A stretch of 64,000 bases of DNA from assembly GCF_026738875.1 (NCBI RefSeq), contig NZ_JAPQFJ010000004.1, positions 62,001-126,000 on the forward strand, read 5' to 3'. Positions 43,322 to 51,843 of the stretch are shown here, in pieces. Source of the stretch: Clostridium brassicae. GTDB taxonomy: Bacteria > Bacillota > Clostridia > Clostridiales > Clostridiaceae. Both the position numbers and the translations under genes were made by a program. The notes below the pieces were generated by a model. The model was not told where the DNA came from, did no database searches, and worked only from the letters and a program-made list of their open reading frames with translations. Every line of letters begins with the position of its first letter. Positions within the stretch are counted from its first letter, which is position 1.

Positions 43322-44500
43322 CTAGCCTAAAACTTTTTCTACACATTTAACAAGTTCAGTTGCTACATATTCAGCATCATCAAATGAAAGTGTAGAGTAA
43401 AGCGGTAATGTTATTTCATTAGCATATTGTGCATATGCATTAGGATAATCTTCTACTTTATATCCTAAATTTTTATATACAGTAAACATAGGAAGTGGCA
43501 TAAAGTGTACATTTGTAGCTATATCTTTTTCTGCCATCATTTGTATAACTTTATTTCTTTGTTCTTCAGTAAAATCTTTTATTCTTAATGTATATAAGTG
43601 ATAACAAGTTTCAGTTCCGGCTTCTCCTCTGAAAGGAAGTGTTGCCCATTCTTTTTCCTTAAGGACAGAATTATAGACATCAAATAACTTACTTCTCTTT
43701 TGAAGCATTCCTTCATATCTTTCAAGCTGCACAAGACCTATTGATGCCATAATATCTGTCATATTACATTTAAAACCATCAGTTAAAATATCATATCTCC
43801 ATGCTCCTGCTTGCATTTTTGAAAGAGCATCTTTTGTCTGTCCTTGTAATGATGTATATTTAAATTCTTTATATAAATCTTCTTTACCTTTAAAGTTATT
43901 ATTGTTAAAAGTAATTGCCCCACCTTCTGCAGTTGTGAGATTCTTTACTGCATGATATGAAAATACGTGAAAATCCATCTGTCCTCCAACTTTTTGTCCC
44001 TTATATGTAGCACCAAATGAGTGAGCTGAATCAGATATAAGTACAATATCCTCACGATTTTTAGCCTTTATTACTTTCTTAACTGCATCATAATCTACAG
44101 GAACTCCTGCTATATCAACAGTCATTATTGCTTTAGTTTTTGGTGTTATAGCATCATAAATTTTTTGCTCATCTATTAAAAAGTCACCTTTTTTTACATC
44201 TACAAAAGTTGGTTTTATACCTCTATGTAGTAATACGTTAGATGTAGCAGCATATGTGTATGGTGTTGTTATAACTTGATCTTCTCCACCAATTCCTAAT
44301 ACTTTTAATATAAGTTCTAATCCAGCAGTAGCACTATTTAAAGCTACAGCATGATTAGCAGCAGAATATTTTGCTATATTTTGTTCGAATTGAAGTGTTT
44401 TTGGTCCAGATGTAATCCAACCTGATTTCATAACTTCAACTACTGCATCAATTTCTGCTTGAGTTATATCTGGTGGTGAAAATGGTATCTTTTTATTCAT
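43322..44500 (-). CDS. DegT/DnrJ/EryC1-family aminotransferase (ArnB/PseC-like)
   Basis: PLP-dependent sugar aminotransferase of 392 residues. The PLP Lys lies in SYHAVKNLTTAEGG, and the substrate Asp/His pair in LISDSAHSFGA. The N-terminus KIPFSPPDITQAEIDAVVEV resembles ArnB/PseC-type enzymes that aminate 4-keto-6-deoxy or 4-keto pentose nucleotide sugars. ATG 44500 is used, 9 nt after GAGAGG; ATG 44509 is adjacent to that site. No nucleotide-sugar dehydratase is present nearby, so the substrate remains unknown. Confidence 0.85.
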   Translation of the reverse strand: MNKKIPFSPPDITQAEIDAVVEVMKSGWITSGPKTLQFEQNIAKYSAANHAVALNSATAGLELILKVLGIGGEDQVITTPYTYAATSNVLLHRGIKPTFVDVKKGDFLIDEQKIYDAITPKTKAIMTVDIAGVPVDYDAVKKVIKAKNREDIVLISDSAHSFGATYKGQKVGGQMDFHVFSYHAVKNLTTAEGGAITFNNNNFKGKEDLYKEFKYTSLQGQTKDALSKMQAGAWRYDILTDGFKCNMTDIMASIGLVQLERYEGMLQKRSKLFDVYNSVLKEKEWATLPFRGEAGTETCYHLYTLRIKDFTEEQRNKVIQMMAEKDIATNVHFMPLPMFTVYKNLGYKVEDYPNAYAQYANEITLPLYSTLSFDDAEYVATELVKCVEKVLG

Positions 44501-44529
44501 ATTAAACATCCTCTCTTTAATTGGTTCTA

Positions 44530-45651
44530 TTATTTTCTATAAAATTTTTTAATTGTTTCACATACAAATTCAACTTCTTCAGTAGTCATCTCTGGATATA
44601 TAGGAAGTGCAATAATCTCTTGTGCAATCTTTTCAGCTACAGGGAAATCACCTTTCTTATATCCTAAATATTGAAAACTTTTTTGTAGATGAAGAGGCAT
44701 TGGATAATATATACTTGTTCCTATTTCATTTTTCTTTAAGTATTCTGCAAGTTCATATCTATTTTCTGCTAATATATTAAATACATAATACACTTGATGT
44801 TGATCACCTTTAACTTTAGGGAATCTAATATTTTTACAATCTTTTAATCCTTCAATATATAACTTAGCTATGTTTTCTCTCTTCTTTATTGCTTCATCTA
44901 TATATTTTAACTTAACTGATAATACAGCCGCTTGAAGAGTGTCTAATCTAGAATTATATCCTATAAAATCATAATGATATTTTTTTGAGGCACCATGTAC
45001 TCTATAAGATTTTACAAGCTGCGCTAAATTATCATCATTAGTAACAATCATTCCCCCATCGCCATATCCTCCAAGAGTCTTTGTTGGGAAGAATGAATAT
45101 ACTCCAAAATCTCCAATAGTTCCTGAATGTCTATACTCACCACTGTTTCCTTTAAATCTCATACCAAATGCCTCAGCAGCATCTTCTAGAACTCTAAGAT
45201 TGTGTTTACCTGCTATTTCCATGATTTTATCCATATCACTCATTTGATTAAATAAGTGTATAGGAAGTATTCCTACTGTATTTTCATTTATTTTTTCTTC
45301 AATTTTATTAACATCAATTTGCAATGTATCTTCATCAATATCTACAAAAACCGGCTTTCCTTTATGTTTTATAATACATGATGCAGATGCAAGAAAAGTA
45401 AATGGTGAAGTTATAACTTCTTTTCCATCCTTAAATCCAAGTATATCTGAAGCAATAACTAATGCATCAGTACCTGATGCTACTCCTATAGCATGTTTTG
45501 CTCCTGTATACTCTTGAATATCTTTTTCAAGTTGAGTAACTTGTTCACCTAATATAAAATTACCTTTTTCAATAACAGATTGAATGGCTTTATCAAATTC
45601 ACCTTTTTTTTCATTATATTCTCTTAGAGATGTGTAAAAATTAACTTTCAT
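44530..45651 (-). CDS. DegT/DnrJ/EryC1-family aminotransferase (second)
   Basis: A 373-residue PLP enzyme with its Lys in SFFPTKTLGGYGDGG, the conserved VASGTDALVIA and the LEDAAEAFGM motif. It is more like the FdtB/QdtB/WecE branch than its neighbour and not a tandem duplicate of it. It sits between the DeoR regulator gene (27 nt upstream) and the other aminotransferase (29 nt downstream), which suggests joint control and two amination steps or two substrates. Confidence 0.85.
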   Translation of the reverse strand: MKVNFYTSLREYNEKKGEFDKAIQSVIEKGNFILGEQVTQLEKDIQEYTGAKHAIGVASGTDALVIASDILGFKDGKEVITSPFTFLASASCIIKHKGKPVFVDIDEDTLQIDVNKIEEKINENTVGILPIHLFNQMSDMDKIMEIAGKHNLRVLEDAAEAFGMRFKGNSGEYRHSGTIGDFGVYSFFPTKTLGGYGDGGMIVTNDDNLAQLVKSYRVHGASKKYHYDFIGYNSRLDTLQAAVLSVKLKYIDEAIKKRENIAKLYIEGLKDCKNIRFPKVKGDQHQVYYVFNILAENRYELAEYLKKNEIGTSIYYPMPLHLQKSFQYLGYKKGDFPVAEKIAQEIIALPIYPEMTTEEVEFVCETIKKFYRK

Positions 45652-45678
45652 TATTTTACCTCCTTTTATTGAATAAAA

Positions 45679-46458
45679 TTATGTATTTTTTATTTGTTTT
45701 GCAGTTAAAACCTTTATTCCTAATTTCTCTATTTTGTTTATTTCCTCATCAGGTGCTTCCCAATCAGTTATTAATATATCCAACTCTTTAATATCTATAG
45801 TTTTTGAAAAAAATTCAGTACCTACCTTATCAAAATTGGCAAGACATATTTTTCTGCGAGATACTTCTGCTACAGTCCTTTGAAAAATAGCTCCTTCTGG
45901 TGTAGAACTACTTAAACCATGTTTTGCAGAAATTCCTCCTCCTGTTAAAAAAGCTATATCTATTCTTAATCCTCTTATAAAGTCGGTAGATAATACATCA
46001 ACCATACCTTCTTCACTTTTTATTTTTCCACATACTATGTATGTTTCAATATTGTTTATACTTTTAAGTTTTTGTGCAATTGTAAGTGAATTTGTAATCA
46101 CTGTAAATTCCCTATCTTTTGGGAGATATTTTAATAAAACATAGTGTATACTGGCTCCTCCTATAAAAACAGTATCTCCCTGCTCTATATAAGTTGAAGC
46201 TAATTTAGCAACTGCATTTTGGTGTTCTGTTCCTTCACTATATCTAATTTTCTCGTCCATTGGCAGTCTTCTAACTTTTGATAAAGGTACAGCACCTCCA
46301 TGAGTTCTTTTTAAAAGTCCCTTTTTCTCCATAAATGTAAGGTCTCTTCTAATAGTATCTATAGAAACGCCACACTCTTCCGCTAAATCTTTTACAAATA
46401 CTCTTCCAAGTAACTTTACTTTAGAAAGTATTAATTCTCGTCGTTCCTCTGCAAACAC
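45679..46458 (-). CDS. DeoR/GlpR-family regulator
   Basis: The 259-residue repressor has an N-terminal helix-turn-helix (VKDLAEECGVSIDTIRRDLTFMEKKGLLKRTHGGAV) and a C-terminal sugar-phosphate-sensing domain (FIGGASIHYVLLKYL, TNSLTIAQKL, SKTIDIKELDILITD). Family members bind a phosphorylated sugar and control adjacent sugar genes. Its promoter contains repeated TTTTTTGCTGTTTT elements, one inside the spacer, so it is probably autorepressed. First gene of a three-gene unit. Confidence 0.92.
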   Translation of the reverse strand: MFAEERRELILSKVKLLGRVFVKDLAEECGVSIDTIRRDLTFMEKKGLLKRTHGGAVPLSKVRRLPMDEKIRYSEGTEHQNAVAKLASTYIEQGDTVFIGGASIHYVLLKYLPKDREFTVITNSLTIAQKLKSINNIETYIVCGKIKSEEGMVDVLSTDFIRGLRIDIAFLTGGGISAKHGLSSSTPEGAIFQRTVAEVSRRKICLANFDKVGTEFFSKTIDIKELDILITDWEAPDEEINKIEKLGIKVLTAKQIKNT

Positions 46459-46515
46459 AACTATATAAAACTCCTTTCATCTACACCATAGACACACTTT
46501 AAGTTGCCCAATAAC

Positions 46516-46591
46516 ATAATAACACTTTTTTGCTGTTTTGTTAATACTTTTTTGCTGTTTTTTGCTGTTTTGTTCTGTTTTTTGTTTGTCA
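46516..46591 (-). promoter_or_regulatory. DeoR promoter with tandem operator repeats
   Basis: Minus strand TTAACA (46539-46544) and TATTAT (46516-46521), 17-nt spacer. Three copies of TTTTTTGCTGTTTT (plus strand: 46525-46542, 46547-46561, 46558-46574) plus a degenerate fourth; the GCTG cores are 22 and 10 nt apart, i.e. about two and one helical turns. Copy 1 overlaps the -35 and spacer. Confidence 0.65.
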
Positions 46592-46800
46592 TAACTATTT
46601 ACTAATTCATAGTGTCATAATATTTTATATCTAATTCTTTAGTTAATACTTCATTTATAAATATAATCTTTCATCAATATTATTGTAACATTTACTTAAA
46701 ATCTTCATAATTAAAACTAAAAATTTCATATCATACATTACCTTTCATAGAATTCTTTTATATCTTTATAGTACAATTATAAAAGAACTAAGACATATGA

Positions 46801-46939
46801 AAATAAATAACAAGTCAAAGATGCGACGGATATTTTGTGAAATACAATGACTTGGGTTCCGCTAATAGTTATTCTATTAGTGGGTTCCAAGGAAGAAGTA
46901 GTTCACAAAAAAACTAGCATACTGACTAGTTATTTATTT
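46801..46939 (+). ncRNA. Structured leader RNA upstream of the AlaX-like gene (class unassigned)
   Basis: Nested pairing is visible. P1: 46801-46817 with 46923-46939, 16 of 17 pairs. P2: TTTTGTGAA (46833-46841) with TTCACAAAA (46902-46910). P3: CTTGG/CCAAG (46851-46855, 46887-46891) with an inner GCTAATAG/CTATTAGT hairpin (46861-46881). GCTAATAGT (46861-46869) can instead pair with ACTATTAGC (46950-46958), 9 nt before the ribosome site GGAG. No T run follows, so translational control would be more likely than attenuation. Confidence 0.55.
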
Positions 46940-46980
46940 AAATGTGCCTACTATTAGCTATTAAAAGGAGAACTATAAAT

Positions 46981-48189
46981 ATGCAAAAGCTTTATTATGA
47001 AAACCAATATATAAAAGTATTTACTGCTGAAATAATAAACATACTAGAGGTAAATAATGAATTTCATATTCTTTTAGATAAGACCTACTTTTATCCTGGT
47101 GATGGGAATCAACCTTGTGATACTGGATATTTAGAGTCAATCCCTGTATTAAGAGTATACGAAAAAGATGGCTCTATATATCATGTAACTGAAAAAAAGC
47201 CAATAAAAATTCATAAAATTAAATGTTCTATTAACTGGAAAAATAGATTTGACAGTATGCAACAGCATCTTGGACAACACATTCTTTCTTCTTGTTTTCT
47301 TAACTTATTCAATGGAAATACTATAGAATCTAAATTAGGTGAAAACTATTGCACCATTGATATAGATAAAATTTTCGATATGTCCCAAGTAGAGGAGTCT
47401 GAAAAACTATCAAATAAGATTATATTTGATAATATTCCTGTTGAATTTATATACCCTTCTAAGTCAGAACTAAAAAAATTATCATTGAAAAAAACTCTTA
47501 TCAAAGCAAGTGAACAAATAAGAGTATTTAAAATTGACGATATATTTATAACTCCATGCTTTGGAATACATCCTAATTCCACAATAGAAGTTCAACTAAT
47601 CAAAATCATAAAATGGGAAAACCATAAAAATTTCACAAGGATAACATTTTTATGTGGCAAGAGAGCTATAGAAGACTATTTTTCAAAAGATATGTTTATT
47701 TCAAAAATCTGTACTGATTTAAAATGTGATAAAGAAGAAGCATTAGTAAAAATACAAAATATTACACAAGATCTACGAAAAACTACTCATGAAAACAATA
47801 ATTTGAAAACTAAAATTGCCGATTACGAAATTCAAAATATGATCAATAACTGTGATAAGCTAAATAATATTAACATAATAAAATCAGTATATGATAATTC
47901 AGATTTTAAGTACATCAACCTTCTAGCTTCAAAACTGACATCCTTTCAAAATGTCATAGTTTTATTTGCTATTAAAGATGATGACAAAGCACGTCTTATA
48001 TTTATGTGCTCAAAAGATTTGAAAGTTATTAGTATGAACTCACTCTTAAAAGATTCCATAACCTTAATTGATGGAAATGGAGGTGGAAGTGATTTTTCTG
48101 CTCAAGGTGGCGGAAAGAATACTAGCAACCTTGATTCAGCCCTAGAATATGCCTTCATGAAGATAAAAAACTGCTTAAATTCTAAGTAA
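46981..48189 (+). CDS. AlaX-like alanyl-tRNA editing protein with DHHA1 domain
   Basis: The 402-residue protein lacks the aminoacylation domain of AlaRS but has its editing parts: an N-terminal beta-barrel (FYPGDGNQPCDTGYL), the zinc site HxxxH in MQQHLGQHILSS and CxxxH in TPCFGIHPNSTIEVQ. A coiled coil (about 245-285) and a C-terminal DHHA1 domain (LIDGNGGGSDFSAQGGGKN) follow. Such AlaX-L proteins hydrolyse Ser- or Gly-mischarged tRNA(Ala). ATG 46981 is chosen because AAAAGGAG lies 10 nt before it; the frame upstream to 46942 has no ribosome site. Confidence 0.88.
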   Translation: MQKLYYENQYIKVFTAEIINILEVNNEFHILLDKTYFYPGDGNQPCDTGYLESIPVLRVYEKDGSIYHVTEKKPIKIHKIKCSINWKNRFDSMQQHLGQHILSSCFLNLFNGNTIESKLGENYCTIDIDKIFDMSQVEESEKLSNKIIFDNIPVEFIYPSKSELKKLSLKKTLIKASEQIRVFKIDDIFITPCFGIHPNSTIEVQLIKIIKWENHKNFTRITFLCGKRAIEDYFSKDMFISKICTDLKCDKEEALVKIQNITQDLRKTTHENNNLKTKIADYEIQNMINNCDKLNNINIIKSVYDNSDFKYINLLASKLTSFQNVIVLFAIKDDDKARLIFMCSKDLKVISMNSLLKDSITLIDGNGGGSDFSAQGGGKNTSNLDSALEYAFMKIKNCLNSK

Positions 48190-48200
48190 AATTTATAATA

Positions 48201-48227
48201 GAAAAATGTTGCATCGCAACATTTTTC
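48201..48227. terminator. Bidirectional terminator
   Basis: GAAAAATGTTGC/GCAACATTTTTC with a 3-nt loop between the convergent AlaX-like and TVP38 genes. Confidence 0.9.
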
Positions 48228-48237
48228 TATTAAATAT

Positions 48238-48882
48238 TTAAACTATATCCTTACTTTTTTTAAAAGCAATTCCTGAAAGTAAAGTAGCTATAACTATTAT
48301 CGTCATAGGTATAATAAATTTTGCGCATAAAGGATTAAATATATTCTCTCCCATATAAGAATAACATAAAGTTTCTGGTACAACCCCTAGTAATGAAGCA
48401 AATATAAAAGCTTTATAATCTATTTTAGTTAATCCACAAGCATAGCTTAAAGGATCATAAGGCAATACTGGAGGTAATCTAAGTAAAAAAAGTATCTTAA
48501 ATCCCTTTTTCTCTATATTTTGATTCAGAGATAATACTTTGCCTTTTAGTATCTTATCTACAAACTCCTTACCTAAAAATCTTGCTACCATAAAAGCTAG
48601 CGTTCCCGAAATAAAAAATCCCACCATATTTATAGTAAAACCTTTTATTGGACCAAATAGTATTCCTGAAGCTATAGACAACATAGCTGACGGTATCACT
48701 AAAAGTATTGGCTTTAATGAGAATATTATAATAAAACATAATAAAGCATATTTACCATAACCTTTAATATACTTTACTAAAGAGTTTACATCTTTAAATT
48801 CTTGAAGTTTTTCCCTATTAATGAAAATAAAAATAGTAACTAAAAGTATAATTATTAGCCCCACTAATTTTTTGTTCCTCAT
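48238..48882 (-). CDS. TVP38/TMEM64-family membrane protein
   Basis: The 214-residue integral membrane protein of the VTT/DedA-like superfamily contains GFFISGTLAFMVARFLGKEFVDK and LRLPPVLPYDPLSYACGLTKIDY, the SNARE-associated-domain signature. Family members are thought to act in lipid scrambling or transport. About five hydrophobic segments. The start is ATG 48882 with AAGAGG upstream; the frame to 48918 has no clear ribosome site. Confidence 0.85.
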   Translation of the reverse strand: MRNKKLVGLIIILLVTIFIFINREKLQEFKDVNSLVKYIKGYGKYALLCFIIIFSLKPILLVIPSAMLSIASGILFGPIKGFTINMVGFFISGTLAFMVARFLGKEFVDKILKGKVLSLNQNIEKKGFKILFLLRLPPVLPYDPLSYACGLTKIDYKAFIFASLLGVVPETLCYSYMGENIFNPLCAKFIIPMTIIVIATLLSGIAFKKSKDIV

Positions 48883-49202
48883 GATAAACCTCTTGTCCTT
48901 TCCTATTAATACTATCATTGTAACATAATAACTATAATTTATGTACCTAAATATACCACTCTATCACTTTTTCAACTATAAATAATTTAAAGAAATTTTC
49001 ATACTTAATTTATATTAATATAATATGCAATATTTTCAAATTTTCTAATACTTAATACTAATAAGTAAATCAAAACAAAAAGTAATATACTTAGAAGATA
49101 AAAAATTTATAGCTAACTTTTATACTTTTGCATTTATTGGACTTTTAACCTCATGTTTGAATTTAAACATTTATGCTTGTACCAATTAATGCCTTATAGC
49201 AT
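48883..49202. other. Intergenic region with a possible sigma-K/E-like promoter
   Basis: The plus strand has AC, 17 nt, then CATATGATA just before the DUF6143-like gene, matching AC-N16/17-CATANNNTA. The start point would be very close to the ribosome site, so support is weak. Nothing else is seen in this gap. Confidence 0.25.
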
Positions 49203-49223
49203 ATGATACATAGAGGTGATAAG

Positions 49224-49760
49224 ATGTATATTCCACCAAATTCTTGTGATATTAAAAAAGTCGTGAATATTGAAAACCCTGTTTATCAATCCTTTAAAGG
49301 TAGATATTTTATTGGCCAATCAAATTTATTAAGCTTTGGTTTCGATGGTTATGCATGGGGAGCTTTATATAATCCACAAAACTCTGGAGTAATTTTATAT
49401 GTTAGTGTTGTAACTGTAACCAACACCTCCAATTTGCCAATAAAGTCAAGAATTTATATGGGTTCTTCTATCCCCGAAGGAGCAATTACAGTAACTTCAA
49501 TTACACCTGCTAATCTTGCTTTTTCACCACCACCTAAACCAATGGTGCGTTTCCTTGCTGGTCAATTCCTAACTGATGAAATTACAGATGGCATCAAAGC
49601 TTTTACAAGGATTGTACCATCTAATTCAACTCTAGCTAATGAAAAAGACGGTAAAATAGTTATTCCTCCTGGAAGCAGTTTTCTAACATTACTAGTTCCA
49701 CCTGGTCCAGAATTAGTCAAAGCTGATATAGCATATGGTTGGTGGGAGAAAAAAATATAA
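49224..49760 (+). CDS. DUF6143-like protein
   Basis: The 178-residue protein starts MYIPPNSCDIKKVV and has YFIGQSNLLSFGFDGYAWGALYNPQNSGVILYVSVVTVTN in its central part, predicted mostly beta. This arrangement resembles the DUF6143 family of spore-forming Firmicutes. No signal peptide and no membrane segment. ATG 49224 is used, with GAGGTG 7 nt before it. Single-gene unit; a spore or surface role would be guesswork. Confidence 0.65.
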   Translation: MYIPPNSCDIKKVVNIENPVYQSFKGRYFIGQSNLLSFGFDGYAWGALYNPQNSGVILYVSVVTVTNTSNLPIKSRIYMGSSIPEGAITVTSITPANLAFSPPPKPMVRFLAGQFLTDEITDGIKAFTRIVPSNSTLANEKDGKIVIPPGSSFLTLLVPPGPELVKADIAYGWWEKKI

Positions 49761-49780
49761 TCAGCTTACCCTATTAATTT

Positions 49781-49807
49781 AAATCCAGAGAAGTTTTCTC
49801 TGGATTT
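49781..49807 (+). terminator. Terminator of the DUF6143-like gene
   Basis: AAATCCAGAGAA/TTCTCTGGATTT with a 3-nt loop, 21 nt after the stop codon. Confidence 0.85.
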
Positions 49808-49981
49808 AAAAATTTTATCTTTTTTATTTTCCCATAACTATCCCATAATTTTCACATAGGTTTCTGATAGATTATGAACAAAAATAACTCTATAATAATT
49901 CTAACAATAATTTTTATATTGAGAATTCACTATCAATAAATAATAGATAAACTTAAGATAAAATATGGAGGAAATATTATT

Positions 49982-51160
49982 ATGAAAACAATTCAAAAAT
50001 ATCGTTTTGGAATCCAATTTATATTTTTAATTTTAACAATTACTTCATTCTTTATTAACTTTAAAATTGCAATGCTAACAATCCTAGTGTCAACTCCTTT
50101 ATTAGGAGTATTCTACTGTAGTTGGATCTGTCCATTTGGCTTTATTCAAGATTTATTTAGCAAACTAGGTAATTTATTTAAAATAAGAAAAAGAAAAATG
50201 CCAAAAGCTATTCAAAAGATACTTGTATTTAATAGATATGTAATATTGCTAATTGTATTTTTAGTTGAAGTAGACTTGATTTTTAATATTATGTCATTTG
50301 ACCCCAGAGTAAACTTTGAAAAATTACTATTAGGTAATTTAATTTCAATTGGTACCATTGTAGTTATATGTATATTTTCATTAGTATCTTTATTTTTTGA
50401 TAGACCATTTTGTAATTACTTATGTTATGAAGGAGCTAAATATGGTCTAATGAGTATTCTTAGACCTTTTACCATAAGAAGAAATGAATCTACATGTATT
50501 AACTGCAATAAATGTAACATAGTTTGTCCTATGAATATTGAAATATCAAAATGCAGTAATTTAAGATCAGTTCAGTGTATTAATTGTTTCCAATGTATTT
50601 CTAACTGTCCTGTAAAGGATACTCTTAGTTATGGTAAAGTACACTTTAAGCAAAATAAAAAGAACAAATACTTACCTATATTGGTAGTGATACTAGTATT
50701 GATTACAGTTCCTTTAGTATATAATATATTTAATAGAACTAATCCCTTAAACGCAGAAAAACATTCTAATATTTATGACAAAACAACAATTAATGATACG
50801 CCTAAATCATCAACCTCTAATAACGAATCTTCATCATTAGATAGTACAAAAACAGCTGACAATAATAGTACTGAAAACTCAGTAGGTACAACAAATATTA
50901 CTGATGGTTCCTATACTGGTACTAGTGAAGGTTTTAGAGGTCCAATAACCGTGAAAGTAACAATAAAAGACCAGAAGATTTCAACTATAGAAGTGCTAGA
51001 ATCTAGTGATGATATGAAGTGGTTTAACAGAGCTAATGCTACTATACCTAATAGCATCATTGAATCCCAAAGTACCGATGTTGATACAGTTAGTGGTGCA
51101 ACATATTCATCTCTGGGTATTAAAAATGCTGTTAAAGATGCTTTAGAAAAAGCAAAGTAA
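49982..51160 (+). CDS. Membrane polyferredoxin with covalent FMN-binding domain
   Basis: The 392-residue redox protein. N-terminal half: NapH/NosR-like membrane domain with about five helices, the CSWICPFGFIQDLF and FCNYLCYEGAKYG Cys pairs, and two 4Fe-4S motifs (CINCNKCNIVCP and CINCFQCISNCP, about residues 170-210). After a last helix comes a Ser/Thr/Asn-rich linker and a C-terminal FMN-binding domain (about 300-392) with SGATYSS, the site where ApbE-type transferases attach FMN to Thr. It would move electrons across the membrane to the outside. First gene of a unit with a response regulator and kinase; no ApbE gene is in the window. Confidence 0.88.
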   Translation: MKTIQKYRFGIQFIFLILTITSFFINFKIAMLTILVSTPLLGVFYCSWICPFGFIQDLFSKLGNLFKIRKRKMPKAIQKILVFNRYVILLIVFLVEVDLIFNIMSFDPRVNFEKLLLGNLISIGTIVVICIFSLVSLFFDRPFCNYLCYEGAKYGLMSILRPFTIRRNESTCINCNKCNIVCPMNIEISKCSNLRSVQCINCFQCISNCPVKDTLSYGKVHFKQNKKNKYLPILVVILVLITVPLVYNIFNRTNPLNAEKHSNIYDKTTINDTPKSSTSNNESSSLDSTKTADNNSTENSVGTTNITDGSYTGTSEGFRGPITVKVTIKDQKISTIEVLESSDDMKWFNRANATIPNSIIESQSTDVDTVSGATYSSLGIKNAVKDALEKAK

Positions 51161-51176
51161 AAAGGTGATGATGTAT

Positions 51177-51839
51177 ATGAAGAAAATATTTCTAGTTGAA
51201 GATGAAAAAAACTTAAGTGATCTATTAGTATCTTATCTAACAAATGCTGAATATAATGTTATAACTTTCAATAATGGATTAGATGCTAAAAATGCTATTT
51301 CAGAGAAACCTAGCCTATGGATACTTGATATTATGCTTCCTGGTATAGATGGATATAGTTTAATTAAAGAAATTAAGAATAATACTCCTGAAATACCTGT
51401 AATATTTATGTCTGCTAGAAGTGCAGAACTAGATCGTGTAATTGGGCTTGAGATGGGAAGCGATGACTACCTCCCTAAGCCTTTTCTCCCTAGAGAATTA
51501 GTTTTAAGAGTGAATCGAATTTTAAAAAACAAAAAAAGCAAACAAGGTGAAATAGCAGTTTCCTTAGGCCCCTATATTTTTCATAGACAAAAGAGAGTAA
51601 TTATAAATAACAGTGAAGAAATTACACTAACAGTAAAAGAATATGATATATTAGAATTTCTCATTACTAACCGTGGAACAGCTATAAGTAGAACAGAAAT
51701 CATTGATAACATTTGGGGAACAGACTATTTTGGCTCTGAAAGAGTTGTAGATGACACTCTTAGACGACTTAGAAAAAAAGTACATAACTTACCTTTAGAA
51801 ACAGTATATGGCTATGGTTATATGTTGAAAATGGAGTGA
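51177..51839 (+). CDS. OmpR-family response regulator
   Basis: The 220-residue regulator has a receiver domain (MKKIFLVEDEKNLSDLL; phospho-acceptor Asp in WILDIMLPGIDGYS; Lys in LPKPFLPRELV) and a winged-helix domain with LTVKEYDILEFLI and VVDDTLRRLRKKV. ATG 51177 is preferred, 9 nt after AAGGTG; upstream ATGs and a GTG lie inside or next to that site. It starts 16 nt after the FMN-binding polyferredoxin gene and is 4 nt before the kinase gene. Confidence 0.92.
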   Translation: MKKIFLVEDEKNLSDLLVSYLTNAEYNVITFNNGLDAKNAISEKPSLWILDIMLPGIDGYSLIKEIKNNTPEIPVIFMSARSAELDRVIGLEMGSDDYLPKPFLPRELVLRVNRILKNKKSKQGEIAVSLGPYIFHRQKRVIINNSEEITLTVKEYDILEFLITNRGTAISRTEIIDNIWGTDYFGSERVVDDTLRRLRKKVHNLPLETVYGYGYMLKME

Positions 51840-51843
51840 CAAC

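Noticed and set aside
46811-46891. T-box or guanidine-I riboswitch upstream of the AlaX-like gene
   Set aside because: GGGTTCCG is present, but the T-box sequence and the GGTCCGAGAG and ACACGGGAA segments of guanidine-I RNAs are absent.
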